Positions 7,575-16,101 are shown, numbered from the stretch's first letter. The stretch: DNA of 32,569 nucleotides from Lachnospiraceae bacterium (GCA_024684355.1 JAIKXA010000026.1:1-32569); one strand, 5' to 3'. Made by a program: numbers and translations. The notes: generated from the sequence alone by a model not told the origin.

Positions 7575-8242
7575 CCAAAGCCGAAGAAAAAGAGCAAAAA
7601 GCACTGGCTAAGCTTGAAAAAGAGCGTGCCCGCATAGAGGGCATGAAGGAATTCGAATATAAATATGCGGAATTTCAATTTATCTGCGGTATAGACGAAG
7701 TCGGACGCGGCCCGTTTGCCGGACCTGTCGTAGCAGGTGCCGTTATATTACCGAAAGATGAAGAAATACTTTATCTGAACGATTCAAAAAAACTGTCCGA
7801 GAAAAAGAGAGAAGAGCTTTACGATATAATAATGGATAAGGCTGTAGCTGTGGGACTCGGTATGGAGACCAATGAAGTCATAGATGAGATCAATATAAAA
7901 AGAGCTACCCACAGTGCCATGAGAAAAGCAATAAGGAATCTCAAAGACCCCAAAACCGGAGAAATGTTTACACCGGATATTCTGCTGGTGGATGCAGAGC
8001 ATATTCCCGATGTTGACATCAGACAGGTTGGCATAATCAAAGGCGATGCAAAGAGTATTTCCATAGCGGCCGCCAGTATAATTGCTAAGGTAACCAGGGA
8101 CAGGATGATGGTGGAGTATGACAAGATATATCCGGGTTATGACTTCGCAGGCAATAAAGGATACGGTACCGCCGCACACATCGCCGCCATAAAAGAGCTT
8201 GGCATGACACCGATCCACAGAAGGACATTTGTGCATCTGTAG
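7571..8242 (+). CDS. rnhB: Ribonuclease HII
   Basis: RNase HII cleaves RNA in RNA-DNA hybrids and removes misincorporated ribonucleotides. The 223-residue protein carries the signature GIDEVGRGPFAGP with Asp42 and Glu43, the third acidic residue in LLVDAEHIP (Asp141) and the fourth in VTRDR (Asp177), completing the DEDD metal site. The DSKKLSEKKRE segment is also typical. About 35 extra charged residues precede the catalytic domain and may form a helix. The ATG overlaps the rbgA stop by 4 bases. A family A repeat follows before the next gene. Confidence 0.96.
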   Translation: MTKAEEKEQKALAKLEKERARIEGMKEFEYKYAEFQFICGIDEVGRGPFAGPVVAGAVILPKDEEILYLNDSKKLSEKKREELYDIIMDKAVAVGLGMETNEVIDEINIKRATHSAMRKAIRNLKDPKTGEMFTPDILLVDAEHIPDVDIRQVGIIKGDAKSISIAAASIIAKVTRDRMMVEYDKIYPGYDFAGNKGYGTAAHIAAIKELGMTPIHRRTFVHL

Positions 8243-8264
8243 CCGGGCAGAGAGTAAGTTACAT

Positions 8265-8337
8265 TGTCATCCTGAACGGAGTGAAGGATCTTTTAGACAT
8301 AAAGGCTGTAAGATTCTTCGCTGCGCTCAGAATGACA
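8265..8337. repeat. Dispersed repeat family A, copy 3 (inverted pair)
   Basis: Arms TGTCATCCTGAACGGAGTGA..GGATCTT (8265-8292) and AAGATTCTTCGCTGCGCTCA..ATGACA (8310-8337) form an imperfect inverted pair around 17 bases. The right arm is almost the exact complement of copy 1 at 127-154. The copy separates rnhB from the ylqH gene inside an otherwise tight run. Confidence 0.8.
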
Positions 8338-8395
8338 TAATCTTTAGCAGAGTGGAACTGCCGGTATTATATAGAAAAAAGAAAGGAGGAACATA

Positions 8396-8671
8396 ATGGT
8401 TAAAAAGGTAAAGACAGCCGTGGCACTCGGCTTTGAGCCCGGAGATCAGGCGCCGAAGATCATTGCCACAGGTAAGGGATATCTGGCCGAAAAGATCATA
8501 GAAGAAGCAAAAAAATCAAATGTTCCTCTGCATCATGATTCTAAGCTTGCGGAAACACTGTCCAGGCTTGATTTTGGAGATTACATTCCGCCTGAGCTAT
8601 ACGAGGCTGTAGTTGAAGTGCTTATGTTTGTAGATAAAGTTGATGCTATCAAGCAGAAGATGGATCTTTGA
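8396..8671 (+). CDS. ylqH: FlhB C-terminal-like protein (YlqH family)
   Basis: This 91-residue protein matches the cytoplasmic tail domain of the flagellar export switch FlhB, without its membrane part: AVALGF, then APKIIATGKGYLAEKIIEEAKKSNVP and YIPPELYEAVVEVLMFVD. The self-cleaving NPTH motif of true FlhB is absent. Stand-alone proteins of this type are known from Bacillus (YlqH), encoded just after rnhB as here, and their role is unknown. A strong AAGGAGG precedes the ATG. The next gene starts 30 bases later. Confidence 0.85.
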   Translation: MVKKVKTAVALGFEPGDQAPKIIATGKGYLAEKIIEEAKKSNVPLHHDSKLAETLSRLDFGDYIPPELYEAVVEVLMFVDKVDAIKQKMDL

Positions 8672-8701
8672 TAAGATCAGCAGAAACAAAAGGAGAAGTA
8701 T

Positions 8702-9055
8702 TTGAACAAAAGACAGGTAGGGTTTGATAAGGAAAATACTGCTTCGGCGTATCTGGAGAATTCCGGTTACAGGATAATACAGAAAAACTTTTACTGCAAG
8801 GCCGGAGAGATCGATATAGTTGCAGAGGATGACGGATATCTCTGCTTTGTGGAAGTTAAATACCGGGAAAATGCCGAAAACGGATTTCCGGAAGAGGCGG
8901 TTGATATCAGAAAGGCACGAAAGATAACCAGAAGCGCTATGTTTTATATGACAAGATACGGTATACCAGAGGATTACCCGGTAAGGTTTGATGTGGTATC
9001 GATCTTGGGAAAAGATATAACTGTTATAAAAAATGCATTTGATGCGGTTATGTAG
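8702..9055 (+). CDS. yraN: UPF0102 / YraN-family nuclease-fold protein
   Basis: A 117-residue YraN-type protein with a restriction-endonuclease-like fold. The family pattern is visible: GFDKENTASAYLENSGYRII, then KAGEIDIVAEDDGYLCFVEVKYR, which holds the acidic residues and lysine of a PD-(D/E)xK-like site (Glu-x-Asp and Glu-Val-Lys). The cellular role is not established. The start is TTG at 8702, chosen because AAGGAG lies a few bases upstream and the frame begins with the conserved N-terminus. It follows ylqH by 30 bases, in the common rnhB-yraN neighbourhood. Confidence 0.9.
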   Translation: MNKRQVGFDKENTASAYLENSGYRIIQKNFYCKAGEIDIVAEDDGYLCFVEVKYRENAENGFPEEAVDIRKARKITRSAMFYMTRYGIPEDYPVRFDVVSILGKDITVIKNAFDAVM

Positions 9056-9104
9056 AATACATTGACTTTATGCAGCTTTTGACATCAGTTTCCGCATAAA
9101 AGAG

Positions 9105-9974
9105 GTGAAAGACATAGACAGATTACTTAATGAACATACAATATTAAATAATTCAGATACAGTACCTTATATAACATTTAAAAGCCTTGAAAACATACCC
9201 TGGCTGAAATGCGGTTTTTCCACCAGGCTCGGAGGAGTGAGCAAGGGGATTTTTTCATCCATGAACATGAGCTTTACCAGAGGCGACGTGGAAGCCGATG
9301 TAAGGAAAAATATCGGACTGTTTTCGAAATCAGCCGGATTTAACGGTGAAAATATTGTTATGCCGCACCAGTGCCATACAACAAATGTAAGAATAGTGGG
9401 AAAAGATGACAGGGGATGCGGTGTTACAAAGCCCGGCTGCAAAGATGAGATAGACGGACAGATAACAAAGGATAAAGACACTGTCCTTTACTGCATGGGA
9501 GCTGATTGTGTACCTGTTTTTATAGCTGATATCAAAGAAAAAGTTGTTGCAGCAAGCCATGCGGGATGGAAGGGAACAGTTGAGAATATAGTAAAAGCCA
9601 CAGTAGAAAAGATGGTCTCTGAATTAGGATGCGATCCGAGGAATATGAAGGCTGTTATCGGTCCGAGTATCTGCAAGGACTGCTACGAAGTAAGCAAAGA
9701 TGTGGCGGAACGTTTTATTGAAGTGTATAATACTTCTCTTGATGTTGTAAAACCCGCATCCGGGGACTTTAACAATAATCCTTCCGAAAAATACTTTCTT
9801 AATCTTTGGGAAGCAAACAGGATCAATCTGATGGGTGCCGGACTTTCACCGGAAAGCATTGAAATTAGCGGCTATTGTACAAGGAGTCACCCCGATATGT
9901 TATTTTCGCACAGATTTCACGGAGAAAAACGCGGAGTAAATATCGGATATATATTTATTAAAGAACAGACCTGA
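9105..9974 (+). CDS. pgeF: PgeF/YlmD family multicopper-type nucleoside enzyme (DUF152)
   Basis: This 289-residue protein belongs to the laccase-domain family PgeF/YlmD. Members have been described as purine nucleoside phosphorylases or peptidoglycan-editing factors. Conserved segments are CGFSTRLGGVSKGIFSSMN, PHQCHTT, the metal-binding MGADCVPVFIAD and ASHAGWKGT, and GPSICKDCYEV. The start is doubtful: GTG 9105 lies inside the only SD-like stretch (AGAGGTG), and no ATG, GTG or TTG exists further upstream before an in-frame stop. True initiation may be this GTG or a rare codon just downstream, such as ATA 9114. The body of the protein is intact and complete. Confidence 0.9.
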   Translation: MKDIDRLLNEHTILNNSDTVPYITFKSLENIPWLKCGFSTRLGGVSKGIFSSMNMSFTRGDVEADVRKNIGLFSKSAGFNGENIVMPHQCHTTNVRIVGKDDRGCGVTKPGCKDEIDGQITKDKDTVLYCMGADCVPVFIADIKEKVVAASHAGWKGTVENIVKATVEKMVSELGCDPRNMKAVIGPSICKDCYEVSKDVAERFIEVYNTSLDVVKPASGDFNNNPSEKYFLNLWEANRINLMGAGLSPESIEISGYCTRSHPDMLFSHRFHGEKRGVNIGYIFIKEQT

Positions 9975-10023
9975 CCGGAGTATACTTGCCGGCCGGGTAA
10001 TGAAATAAGGTTATTTACAATTT

Positions 10024-11493
10024 ATGGAACGTGATAAGACTTTTAAGAAAAAGAAGAATAAAGGACATATCATATCGAAAGTAAACCCGGATTCGATAGC
10101 CGAGGAGCTTGAACTTGAGCCGGGAGATACCGTGATCAGCATAAACGGTAAAGAGATCGAGGATATCTTTGATTACAGGTTTATGATGAATGACGAGTAT
10201 ATAGTACTCGGAGTCATAAAAAAAGAAGATGGCGAGTTTTGGGAATATGAGATAGAAAAAGATTATGATGAGGACCTGGGAGTTGATTTTGAATCAGGAA
10301 TGATGGATGATTACAGATCCTGCAGCAATAAGTGTATTTTCTGTTTCATTGACCAGCTTCCGAAAGGCATGAGACCGACGCTGTATTTTAAGGATGATGA
10401 TGCCAGGCTTTCATTCCTTCAGGGGAATTATGTGACGTTGACCAATATGAGCCAGAAGGATGTGGACAGGATATGTTATTATAAGCTGTCGCCGATAAAT
10501 GTTTCTATCCATACAACAAATCCCGAGCTCAGATGTAAAATGCTGCATAACCGGTTTGCGGGTGAAGCTTTAAAGAAGATTAAGATATTCTGTGATGCGG
10601 GACTGGAGATAAACGGTCAGGTGGTTCTGTGCAAAGGCTTTAATGACGGAGCGGAACTTGACAGAACTATGAGCGACATTGAAGAGTATCTGCCGAACTT
10701 TAAAAGCATGTCGATCGTACCGGTAGGTCTCACTAAATACCGCGAGGGATTACAGCATCTTGATCCGTTTACAAAAGAGGATGCGGAAAACGTATTGCGG
10801 CAGATAGAAGCCAAACAGAAATATTATCTTGAAAAGTACGGTTCAAGGATCATATATGCTTCCGACGAATGGTATCTTCGTGCAGAGCGTGATATCCCGT
10901 CCATAGAGGAATATGAAGGTTTTCCGCAGATTGAAAACGGAGTGGGAATGCTCAGAAATATGATAGATGAGGTCGAAGCTGAGATATCATACCTTAAGGA
11001 AGAACTATCTTCGGATGTTACGGAAGAAGAACGCAGCGATGATGTTGGAGAGTTCATGGTTGATACGGTTTTCCATGTGGTGACCGGATATGCAGCATAC
11101 CGTACCATAAAAATGCTTGCGGACAGATTAGCGGAAGAATTCGGACTTAAGCACATAAAGGTGCATCCTATTATCAATGACTTTTTCGGACATGATATTG
11201 ATGTTACCGGACTTCTTACGGGACAGGATATTTTAAAGCAGCTGCAGGAGATATTCTCAAAAGAGAACGACGAAGATAAAAAGCTTGATTCATACATATT
11301 ATTACCCTGCAGTACACTGAAGAGCGGTGAAGATATCTTTCTCGATGATATGACTTTGGAATTTTTAGAAAATGCTTTACAAAAGAAGGTACGTATAGTA
11401 AAATCGAGTGGGTCTGCGTTTGTGGGTTCTTTTATGAAGGACTACGAACGGGATTATTATTCCAACGAATTAAACAAATACGAGATAGACTGA
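10024..11493 (+). CDS. DUF512 radical SAM protein with N-terminal PDZ domain
   Basis: This 489-residue protein has three parts: a PDZ-like domain (about 14-75, ISKVNPDSIAEELELEPGD), a radical SAM core with the iron-sulfur triad C-x3-C-x2-C at Cys100, Cys104 and Cys107 (CSNKCIFC followed by FIDQLPKGMR), and a C-terminal DUF512 region. It is a recognised clostridial and cyanobacterial family, often encoded beside der, as here. The reaction is unknown. The spacing C-x3-C-x2-C is the standard radical SAM arrangement, so it should bind a 4Fe-4S cluster and S-adenosylmethionine. Start ATG 10024 has only AAGG about 13 bases upstream, so initiation is probably weak or coupled. Confidence 0.9.
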   Translation: MERDKTFKKKKNKGHIISKVNPDSIAEELELEPGDTVISINGKEIEDIFDYRFMMNDEYIVLGVIKKEDGEFWEYEIEKDYDEDLGVDFESGMMDDYRSCSNKCIFCFIDQLPKGMRPTLYFKDDDARLSFLQGNYVTLTNMSQKDVDRICYYKLSPINVSIHTTNPELRCKMLHNRFAGEALKKIKIFCDAGLEINGQVVLCKGFNDGAELDRTMSDIEEYLPNFKSMSIVPVGLTKYREGLQHLDPFTKEDAENVLRQIEAKQKYYLEKYGSRIIYASDEWYLRAERDIPSIEEYEGFPQIENGVGMLRNMIDEVEAEISYLKEELSSDVTEEERSDDVGEFMVDTVFHVVTGYAAYRTIKMLADRLAEEFGLKHIKVHPIINDFFGHDIDVTGLLTGQDILKQLQEIFSKENDEDKKLDSYILLPCSTLKSGEDIFLDDMTLEFLENALQKKVRIVKSSGSAFVGSFMKDYERDYYSNELNKYEID

Positions 11494-11502
11494 TAAAAAG
11501 GC

Positions 11503-11549
11503 TTCCACCTGAAGACAAGCTGTCAGCAAAGCTGACTGATGAGGTGGAA
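11503..11549. repeat. Repeat family B, short form, upstream of der
   Basis: Terminal inverted repeats TTCCACCT / AGGTGGAA enclose a hairpin GTCAGC-AAA-GCTGAC. The 29-base stretch from AGCTGTCAGC to GATGAGGTG (11518-11546) matches the right end of the larger element at 32109-32265 with one difference. The element lies between the DUF512 gene and der and supplies the false upstream ATG at 11539. Confidence 0.8.
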
Positions 11550-11580
11550 CAAAAAAGGCTGTAGCAGGAAGGAAAGAGTA

Positions 11581-12909
11581 ATGAGTAAACCTATAGTTGC
11601 TATAGTGGGAAGGCCCAATGTCGGAAAGTCAACATTATTCAATGCCCTGGCCGGTGAACAGATAGCCATTGTAAAAGACTATCCGGGCGTTACCAGGGAC
11701 AGGATATATGCTGATTCTTCCTGGCTGAACCATAATTTTACTTTGATAGATACGGGCGGTATAGAGCCCAAAACAGATGATATAATATTAAAGTCCATGA
11801 GGGAACAGGCGGAGATAGCTATAGAGACCGCCGATGTTATCATATTCCTTGTGGATGTAAGGCAGGGTCTTGTGGATTCGGATTTCGGTGTGGCTGACAT
11901 GCTGAGACGCTCCAAGAAACCGGTAGTCCTTGCCGTTAATAAAGTGGATGATTACAAGTCCCAGCAGGCGGATGTATATGAGTTTTATAATCTGGGTATC
12001 GGAGAGCCTTTCCCGATATCTTCATCCGGCAAAATGGGATTTGGCGAGCTGCTTGACGAAGTAGTTAAGTATTTCCCTGAAGATGCGAGCGAGGAGGAAG
12101 AAGATGACCGTCCGAGAATTGCCGTTATCGGTCGTCCGAATTCCGGAAAATCATCACTTATAAACAGGCTGGCCGGAGAAGAAAGATGTATTGTTTCGGA
12201 TATAGCAGGTACCACAAGGGATGCAATAGACACTTTGATAAAATATGAAGATAAGGAATATATCTTTGTTGATACCGCCGGGTTAAGACGTAAGAGCAAG
12301 ATAAAAGAGGATCTGGAAAGATATTCCATTATCAGAACGGTAGCCGCAGTTGAAAAATGTGATGTTGCGGTACTTATGATCGATGCAGTTGAGGGTGTTA
12401 CCGAACAGGATGCAAAGATAATCGGTATTGCTCACGAGAGAGGCAGAGGTATCATAATCTGTGTCAACAAATGGGATGCGATAGAAAAAGACGATAAGAC
12501 AATGTACCGATATCGCGATAAGATCGTTCAGATACTTTCCTTTATCCCTTATGCGGAGATATTGTTTATATCTGCACTTACAGGACAGCGCGTTACAAAG
12601 CTTTTTGAGTCAATAGATGTGGTACTTGAGAATCAGAGTCTTAGGATCAAGACCGGTGTACTTAACGAGATCATGTCTGAGGCAGTGGCACTCCAGCAGC
12701 CGCCCACAGACAAAGGCAAGAGACTTAAACTGTTTTATATCACACAGACAGGCATCAAGCCTCCCACATTTGTTATATTCTGTAACGATAAGGAACTGTT
12801 CCATTTTTCGTACCAGAGATATATAGAGAACAAGATCAGGGAAGCATTTGGTTTTTCGGGTACTTCGCTGAAGATCATAATCAGAGAGCGTAATGAAAAT
12901 TCAAAATAA
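11581..12909 (+). CDS. der: Ribosome biogenesis GTPase Der (EngA)
   Basis: Der carries two tandem GTPase domains plus a KH-like domain and acts in 50S assembly. From ATG 11581 it is 442 residues, close to the usual 436-440. The first G domain shows [12 protein letters not shown] and NKVD; the second shows [12 protein letters not shown] and NKWD; the C-terminal KH-like part carries RLKLFYITQ. The ORF track start at 11539 adds 14 residues read out of a repeat and lacks a ribosome binding site. ATG 11581 has a purine-rich AGGAAGGAAAGAG before it and begins [13 protein letters not shown], the standard N-terminus. plsY follows after 27 bases. Confidence 0.96.
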   Translation: MSKPIVAIVGRPNVGKSTLFNALAGEQIAIVKDYPGVTRDRIYADSSWLNHNFTLIDTGGIEPKTDDIILKSMREQAEIAIETADVIIFLVDVRQGLVDSDFGVADMLRRSKKPVVLAVNKVDDYKSQQADVYEFYNLGIGEPFPISSSGKMGFGELLDEVVKYFPEDASEEEEDDRPRIAVIGRPNSGKSSLINRLAGEERCIVSDIAGTTRDAIDTLIKYEDKEYIFVDTAGLRRKSKIKEDLERYSIIRTVAAVEKCDVAVLMIDAVEGVTEQDAKIIGIAHERGRGIIICVNKWDAIEKDDKTMYRYRDKIVQILSFIPYAEILFISALTGQRVTKLFESIDVVLENQSLRIKTGVLNEIMSEAVALQQPPTDKGKRLKLFYITQTGIKPPTFVIFCNDKELFHFSYQRYIENKIREAFGFSGTSLKIIIRERNENSK

Positions 12910-12936
12910 CACAGTAAACGTGATAAGGAGAATAAA

Positions 12937-13584
12937 ATGGCTCTGCAGATAATAATATGTTTAGTGCTCGGTTATGCGGTCGGGAGTTTTTCGACCGGTT
13001 ATATCATCGGGCATATGAATAATGTCGATATACGTGAGATGGGCAGTGGAAATGCAGGTACGACCAATGCATTTCGTACTCTTGGCAAAAAGGCCGGCAT
13101 TATCACTCTTGTCGGGGATATGTTAAAAGCCATCCTCGTAGTTTTACTGGTAAGATTTGTGATCTATAAGGATGTTGACTATGTTAAGCTGCTGGAACTG
13201 ATATGCGGTTTCGGCTGTGTACTCGGACATAATTTCCCCGTTTGGCTTAAATTCCACGGCGGAAAGGGTATAGCGGTTACAGCAGGAGTATTTATAGCTA
13301 TCGATCCCTGGATACTTCCTGTAGGTCTTCCTCTTTTTGCAATACTGGTGCTTACAACAAAATATGTATCGGTAGGATCACTTGCAGTACTTACTCTTTT
13401 TCCTATATGGAATGCCATAAGATTTACGGCTGAGCCTTACTACTGGGCGATCGTAGCTGTATCCTGCTTATACACCGCAATGGCGTTCTTCCAGCATAGA
13501 CAGAATATTGTCAGACTTATGAACGGTACCGAAAATAAGATCGGTCATAAGAAACATGAAGAAAATGAAAGCGTTGTGCAGTAA
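12937..13584 (+). CDS. plsY: Acyl-phosphate:glycerol-3-phosphate acyltransferase PlsY
   Basis: PlsY is an integral membrane enzyme that transfers an acyl group from acyl-phosphate to glycerol-3-phosphate, the first step of phospholipid synthesis in Firmicutes. The 215-residue protein has several hydrophobic helices and the three conserved loops: GSGNAGTTNAFRTLG, LGHNFPVWLKFHGGKGIAV and the segment around KYVSVGSL. The start has AAGGAG. It is encoded directly before gpsA, whose product makes the glycerol-3-phosphate substrate, so the pair forms a phospholipid entry module behind der, as in many Firmicutes. Confidence 0.96.
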   Translation: MALQIIICLVLGYAVGSFSTGYIIGHMNNVDIREMGSGNAGTTNAFRTLGKKAGIITLVGDMLKAILVVLLVRFVIYKDVDYVKLLELICGFGCVLGHNFPVWLKFHGGKGIAVTAGVFIAIDPWILPVGLPLFAILVLTTKYVSVGSLAVLTLFPIWNAIRFTAEPYYWAIVAVSCLYTAMAFFQHRQNIVRLMNGTENKIGHKKHEENESVVQ

Positions 13585-13615
13585 GCAAAAAGCACGTTAT
13601 ACGTTGATAAAAATG

Positions 13616-13637
13616 AAAGGAAAGCCCGTTTCCGGGC
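13616..13637 (+). promoter_or_regulatory. Shine-Dalgarno followed by hairpin before gpsA
   Basis: AAAGGAAA at about 13616-13623 is the only SD-like sequence but lies about 24 bases from the gpsA ATG. Between them GCCCG-TTTC-CGGGC forms a hairpin (13624-13637). If folded, it would bring the SD to about 10 bases from the start codon. Confidence 0.5.
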
Positions 13638-13647
13638 GGTATATATC

Positions 13648-14670
13648 ATGTCAGTATCAGTTATGGGAAGCGGTACTTGGGGTACTGCACTAGCAATCTT
13701 GCTTGCAAACAAAGGAATCAAGGTTATTCTCTGGTCAAAGATAGAAGCTGAGATCAAGGCTCTCGGAGAAAACAGAAAAGATATCAAGAATCTTCCCGGA
13801 GCAGAATTGCCTGAGTCGGTTGAGCTTACACTTGATGAAAAATATGCTGTATCAGACAGCAATCCCGAGATAATCGTATTTGCAGTTGCGTCTCCTTATG
13901 TCAGAGATACCGCTAAACTTGTGGCTCCGTATATTAAAAAAGGCCAGATCATTGTTAATGTTGCAAAGGGTATTGAAGAAAAGACATTAAGCACATTAAC
14001 GGATATACTTCATCAGGAGATACCTGATGCTACTGTAGCCGTACTTTCCGGACCTTCACATGCTGAAGAGGTAAGCCGTCTTATACCTACGACTGTTGTA
14101 GTTGCTTCAACATCCGAAGAGGCAGCTAAAAAAATACAGGATATTTTTATGACGAAGACCTTCCGTGTATATACCAGTGATGATGTTATCGGCGTAGAGC
14201 TCGGAGGTTCGCTTAAGAACGTTATAGCACTTGCGGCCGGTATGTCGGACGGTTTGGGATACGGCGATAACACTAAGGCAGCACTTATGACCAGAGGTAT
14301 AGCCGAGATAAGCAGACTCGGAAAGAAAATGGGTGCTAATATTGAGACTCTCTGCGGTCTTTCGGGAGTAGGCGATCTTTTTGTTACAGCCACCAGTCAT
14401 CATTCGAGAAACTGGAATGCGGGCTATCTGATCGGACAGGGCATGAGTACCGAAGCAGCCATGGAAAAGGTACAGCAGGTAGTAGAAGGTGTTCATTGTG
14501 CCAAGGCAGCCAAAGCACTTGCTGATAAATATGAAGTGGAAATGCCTATAGTACAGGAAGTATATGATATACTGTTTAACGGACAGGACGTACATAAGGC
14601 TGTAGGAGAACTCTTTACCAGGGATAAGACAAATGAGCATTCCGCTGTTGACTGGGACTACACAAACTGA
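13648..14670 (+). CDS. gpsA: NAD(P)H-dependent glycerol-3-phosphate dehydrogenase
   Basis: GpsA reduces dihydroxyacetone phosphate to sn-glycerol-3-phosphate for phospholipid synthesis in the cytoplasm. At 340 residues it is normal in size. It opens with the dinucleotide-binding motif MGSGTWGTALA (GxGxxG at Gly7-Gly12). The conserved GPSHAEEV, VELGGSLKNVIALAAG with the catalytic lysine, and GLSGVGDLFVT segments are present. The ATG at 13648 gives the standard N-terminus. The spacing to its SD is odd (see the separate entry). It is the last gene before a strong terminator, closing the run that starts near 2469. Confidence 0.96.
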   Translation: MSVSVMGSGTWGTALAILLANKGIKVILWSKIEAEIKALGENRKDIKNLPGAELPESVELTLDEKYAVSDSNPEIIVFAVASPYVRDTAKLVAPYIKKGQIIVNVAKGIEEKTLSTLTDILHQEIPDATVAVLSGPSHAEEVSRLIPTTVVVASTSEEAAKKIQDIFMTKTFRVYTSDDVIGVELGGSLKNVIALAAGMSDGLGYGDNTKAALMTRGIAEISRLGKKMGANIETLCGLSGVGDLFVTATSHHSRNWNAGYLIGQGMSTEAAMEKVQQVVEGVHCAKAAKALADKYEVEMPIVQEVYDILFNGQDVHKAVGELFTRDKTNEHSAVDWDYTN

Positions 14671-14720
14671 TATATTTAAGCCTTGCTTTTATCAACAATG
14701 TTATAAAAACGATATATAGA

Positions 14721-14746
14721 AAACCACCTTTTTGGTGGTTTTTTTA
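14721..14746 (+). terminator. Rho-independent terminator after gpsA
   Basis: AAACCACC / GGTGGTTT with a TTTTT loop is followed by more T. It ends the long run of genes from 2560 to 14670. Confidence 0.92.
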
Positions 14747-14796
14747 TATTGTTACGAGTTTATAAGTCTTTAATGTAATTTTTACGTAACAATTTA

Positions 14797-14825
14797 TTGA
14801 CAAATTTGTAATTCAGTAGTATAAT
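14797..14825 (+). promoter_or_regulatory. Consensus sigma-A promoter of the NlpC/P60 gene
   Basis: TTGACA and TATAAT match the consensus at all 12 positions with exactly 17 bases between them. Transcription should start near 14832. The roughly 65-base leader contains a small hairpin CCATAT / ATATGG (14852-14870) and an AAAAGGA ribosome binding site. Confidence 0.93.
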
Positions 14826-14896
14826 ACATGCTAACCTGACTAAAACTGTATCCATATGTAAAGTATATGGAAATCAATTAAGAAAAGGATGTATAT

Positions 14897-15979
14897 ATGA
14901 AGTCATATATTAAGGTCATTGCAGCAGTGCTGTTTTTGGGGCTGGCTGTAATGGCAAACACGGACACCAAGGTTAATGCGGCCGGTGTTATTACCGGTGA
15001 GAGACCTATCGAAGGACTTTCGTATTATCTTGAAAAATGTTATGAGGAAAACACTGATTTCAGTATCGCAGAACTTTTTACCGATGCGGCTGTGATTCCT
15101 GAGAATGTTGCTTTTGCAAATGTTAATGATTATCTGAACATAAGAAAGGCCGGCAATACTTCGGCCGCTATAGTTGGTTACCTTCCTAAAGACGGTATGT
15201 GCGAGGTTCTCGATACCAAAGACGGTTGGGCACATATTAAGTCCGGCAAGATCGAAGGTTATGTTTCTGAGGATTACCTCATTACCGGTGAAAAGGGTAT
15301 TGAAAGAGCTATGTGTCTTTCAACACTGATGGCTACAGTAAATGCCGGTACCGTTAATTTCAGGTCTGAACCTGATTCTTCATCCGATGATAACATCATT
15401 GCTACCGTAAAGTGCGGTATACAGCTTCCTGTTATCGAGGAATGCGTTATTTCCAAGGAAGATGATACTATCTGGGTAAAAGCTTATTGTGATGACCTTG
15501 AAGGTTATATAGCAAAAGAGTTTGTAGATGTTGCATATGATTGGGACAAGGCAGTATCACTTGCGGCAGTACTTAACGGAGAGACTACGGTCGGAGCAAA
15601 TTCATTAAGAAACCAGATCATAATCGAGGCTAAGAAGCATATCGGACTCAAGTATGTCTGGGGCGGAAACAGTCTCGTTACCGGATGTGACTGTTCAGGT
15701 TTCTGTCTGGCAGTATACAGAGCATGCGGTTATGATACCTCACAGCTTCCCAGAGCATCATACGATATAGCTGCTTCATCAAAGGGAAGAACAGTATCGC
15801 TTGCAGAAGCTAAACCCGGTGATATGGTATTCTACGGTTCATCGTCAGGTAAGATCAATCATGTTGCATTGTACATGGGTAACGGCATGATCATACACGA
15901 AAGCGGACGTAAATACGGCTGTATGGTTTCACAGGTTGATTACAGACACATTGTTAAGATTAAGAGTTTCCTTGATTAA
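14897..15979 (+). CDS. Secreted SH3-domain NlpC/P60 cell wall hydrolase
   Basis: This 360-residue exported enzyme probably cleaves peptide bonds in peptidoglycan stems. A signal peptide (basic MKSYIK, hydrophobic core, probable cut near NAA at 27-29) is followed by two bacterial SH3 domains: about 72-130 with YLNIRKAGNTSAAIVGYLP, and about 145-210 with VNFRSEP. The NlpC/P60 domain (about 240-360) has DCSGF with catalytic Cys266, INHVALYMG with His322, and HESGRKYG with His334. It is a single-gene unit between its own consensus promoter and terminator, which suggests high constitutive expression. SH3 domains usually anchor such enzymes to the wall. Exact bond specificity is not visible. Confidence 0.95.
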   Translation: MKSYIKVIAAVLFLGLAVMANTDTKVNAAGVITGERPIEGLSYYLEKCYEENTDFSIAELFTDAAVIPENVAFANVNDYLNIRKAGNTSAAIVGYLPKDGMCEVLDTKDGWAHIKSGKIEGYVSEDYLITGEKGIERAMCLSTLMATVNAGTVNFRSEPDSSSDDNIIATVKCGIQLPVIEECVISKEDDTIWVKAYCDDLEGYIAKEFVDVAYDWDKAVSLAAVLNGETTVGANSLRNQIIIEAKKHIGLKYVWGGNSLVTGCDCSGFCLAVYRACGYDTSQLPRASYDIAASSKGRTVSLAEAKPGDMVFYGSSSGKINHVALYMGNGMIIHESGRKYGCMVSQVDYRHIVKIKSFLD

Positions 15980-15987
15980 TAGTTTGG

Positions 15988-16022
15988 GAAGGCCTGCCTT
16001 TAACGGCGGGTCTTCTTTTTTT
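15988..16022 (+). terminator. Rho-independent terminator after the NlpC/P60 gene
   Basis: GAAGGCCTGCC / GGCGGGTCTTC pairs over 11 positions (two G-U pairs) and is followed by a run of seven T. Confidence 0.92.
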
Positions 16023-16072
16023 GCAAAAATTTATTAATGTTAATAGTTTTTTAAAGTTGACATCAATTTTGT

Positions 16073-16101
16073 TTTACTTGGACACATCACTGAGGTATAC
16101 T
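16073..16101 (+). promoter_or_regulatory. Putative promoter of the small gene at 16172
   Basis: TTTACT and TATACT are separated by 17 bases, giving a start near 16108. A TTGACA at 16057 is too far from any -10 box and was not used. Confidence 0.6.

Noticed and set aside
8396-8671. Possible flagellar or type III secretion export gene
   Set aside because: Only the FlhB-like tail is present, without membrane helices or NPTH, and no flagellar genes are nearby; it fits the stand-alone YlqH family.
10824-11297. Minus-strand 157-residue Ser-rich ORF opposite the DUF512 gene
   Set aside because: Antisense shadow of an intact radical SAM gene; no domain seen.
11539-11580. Upstream start for der giving 14 extra residues
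   Set aside because: The ATG lies in a repeat, has no ribosome binding site, and gives a non-conserved N-terminus; ATG 11581 fits the family.
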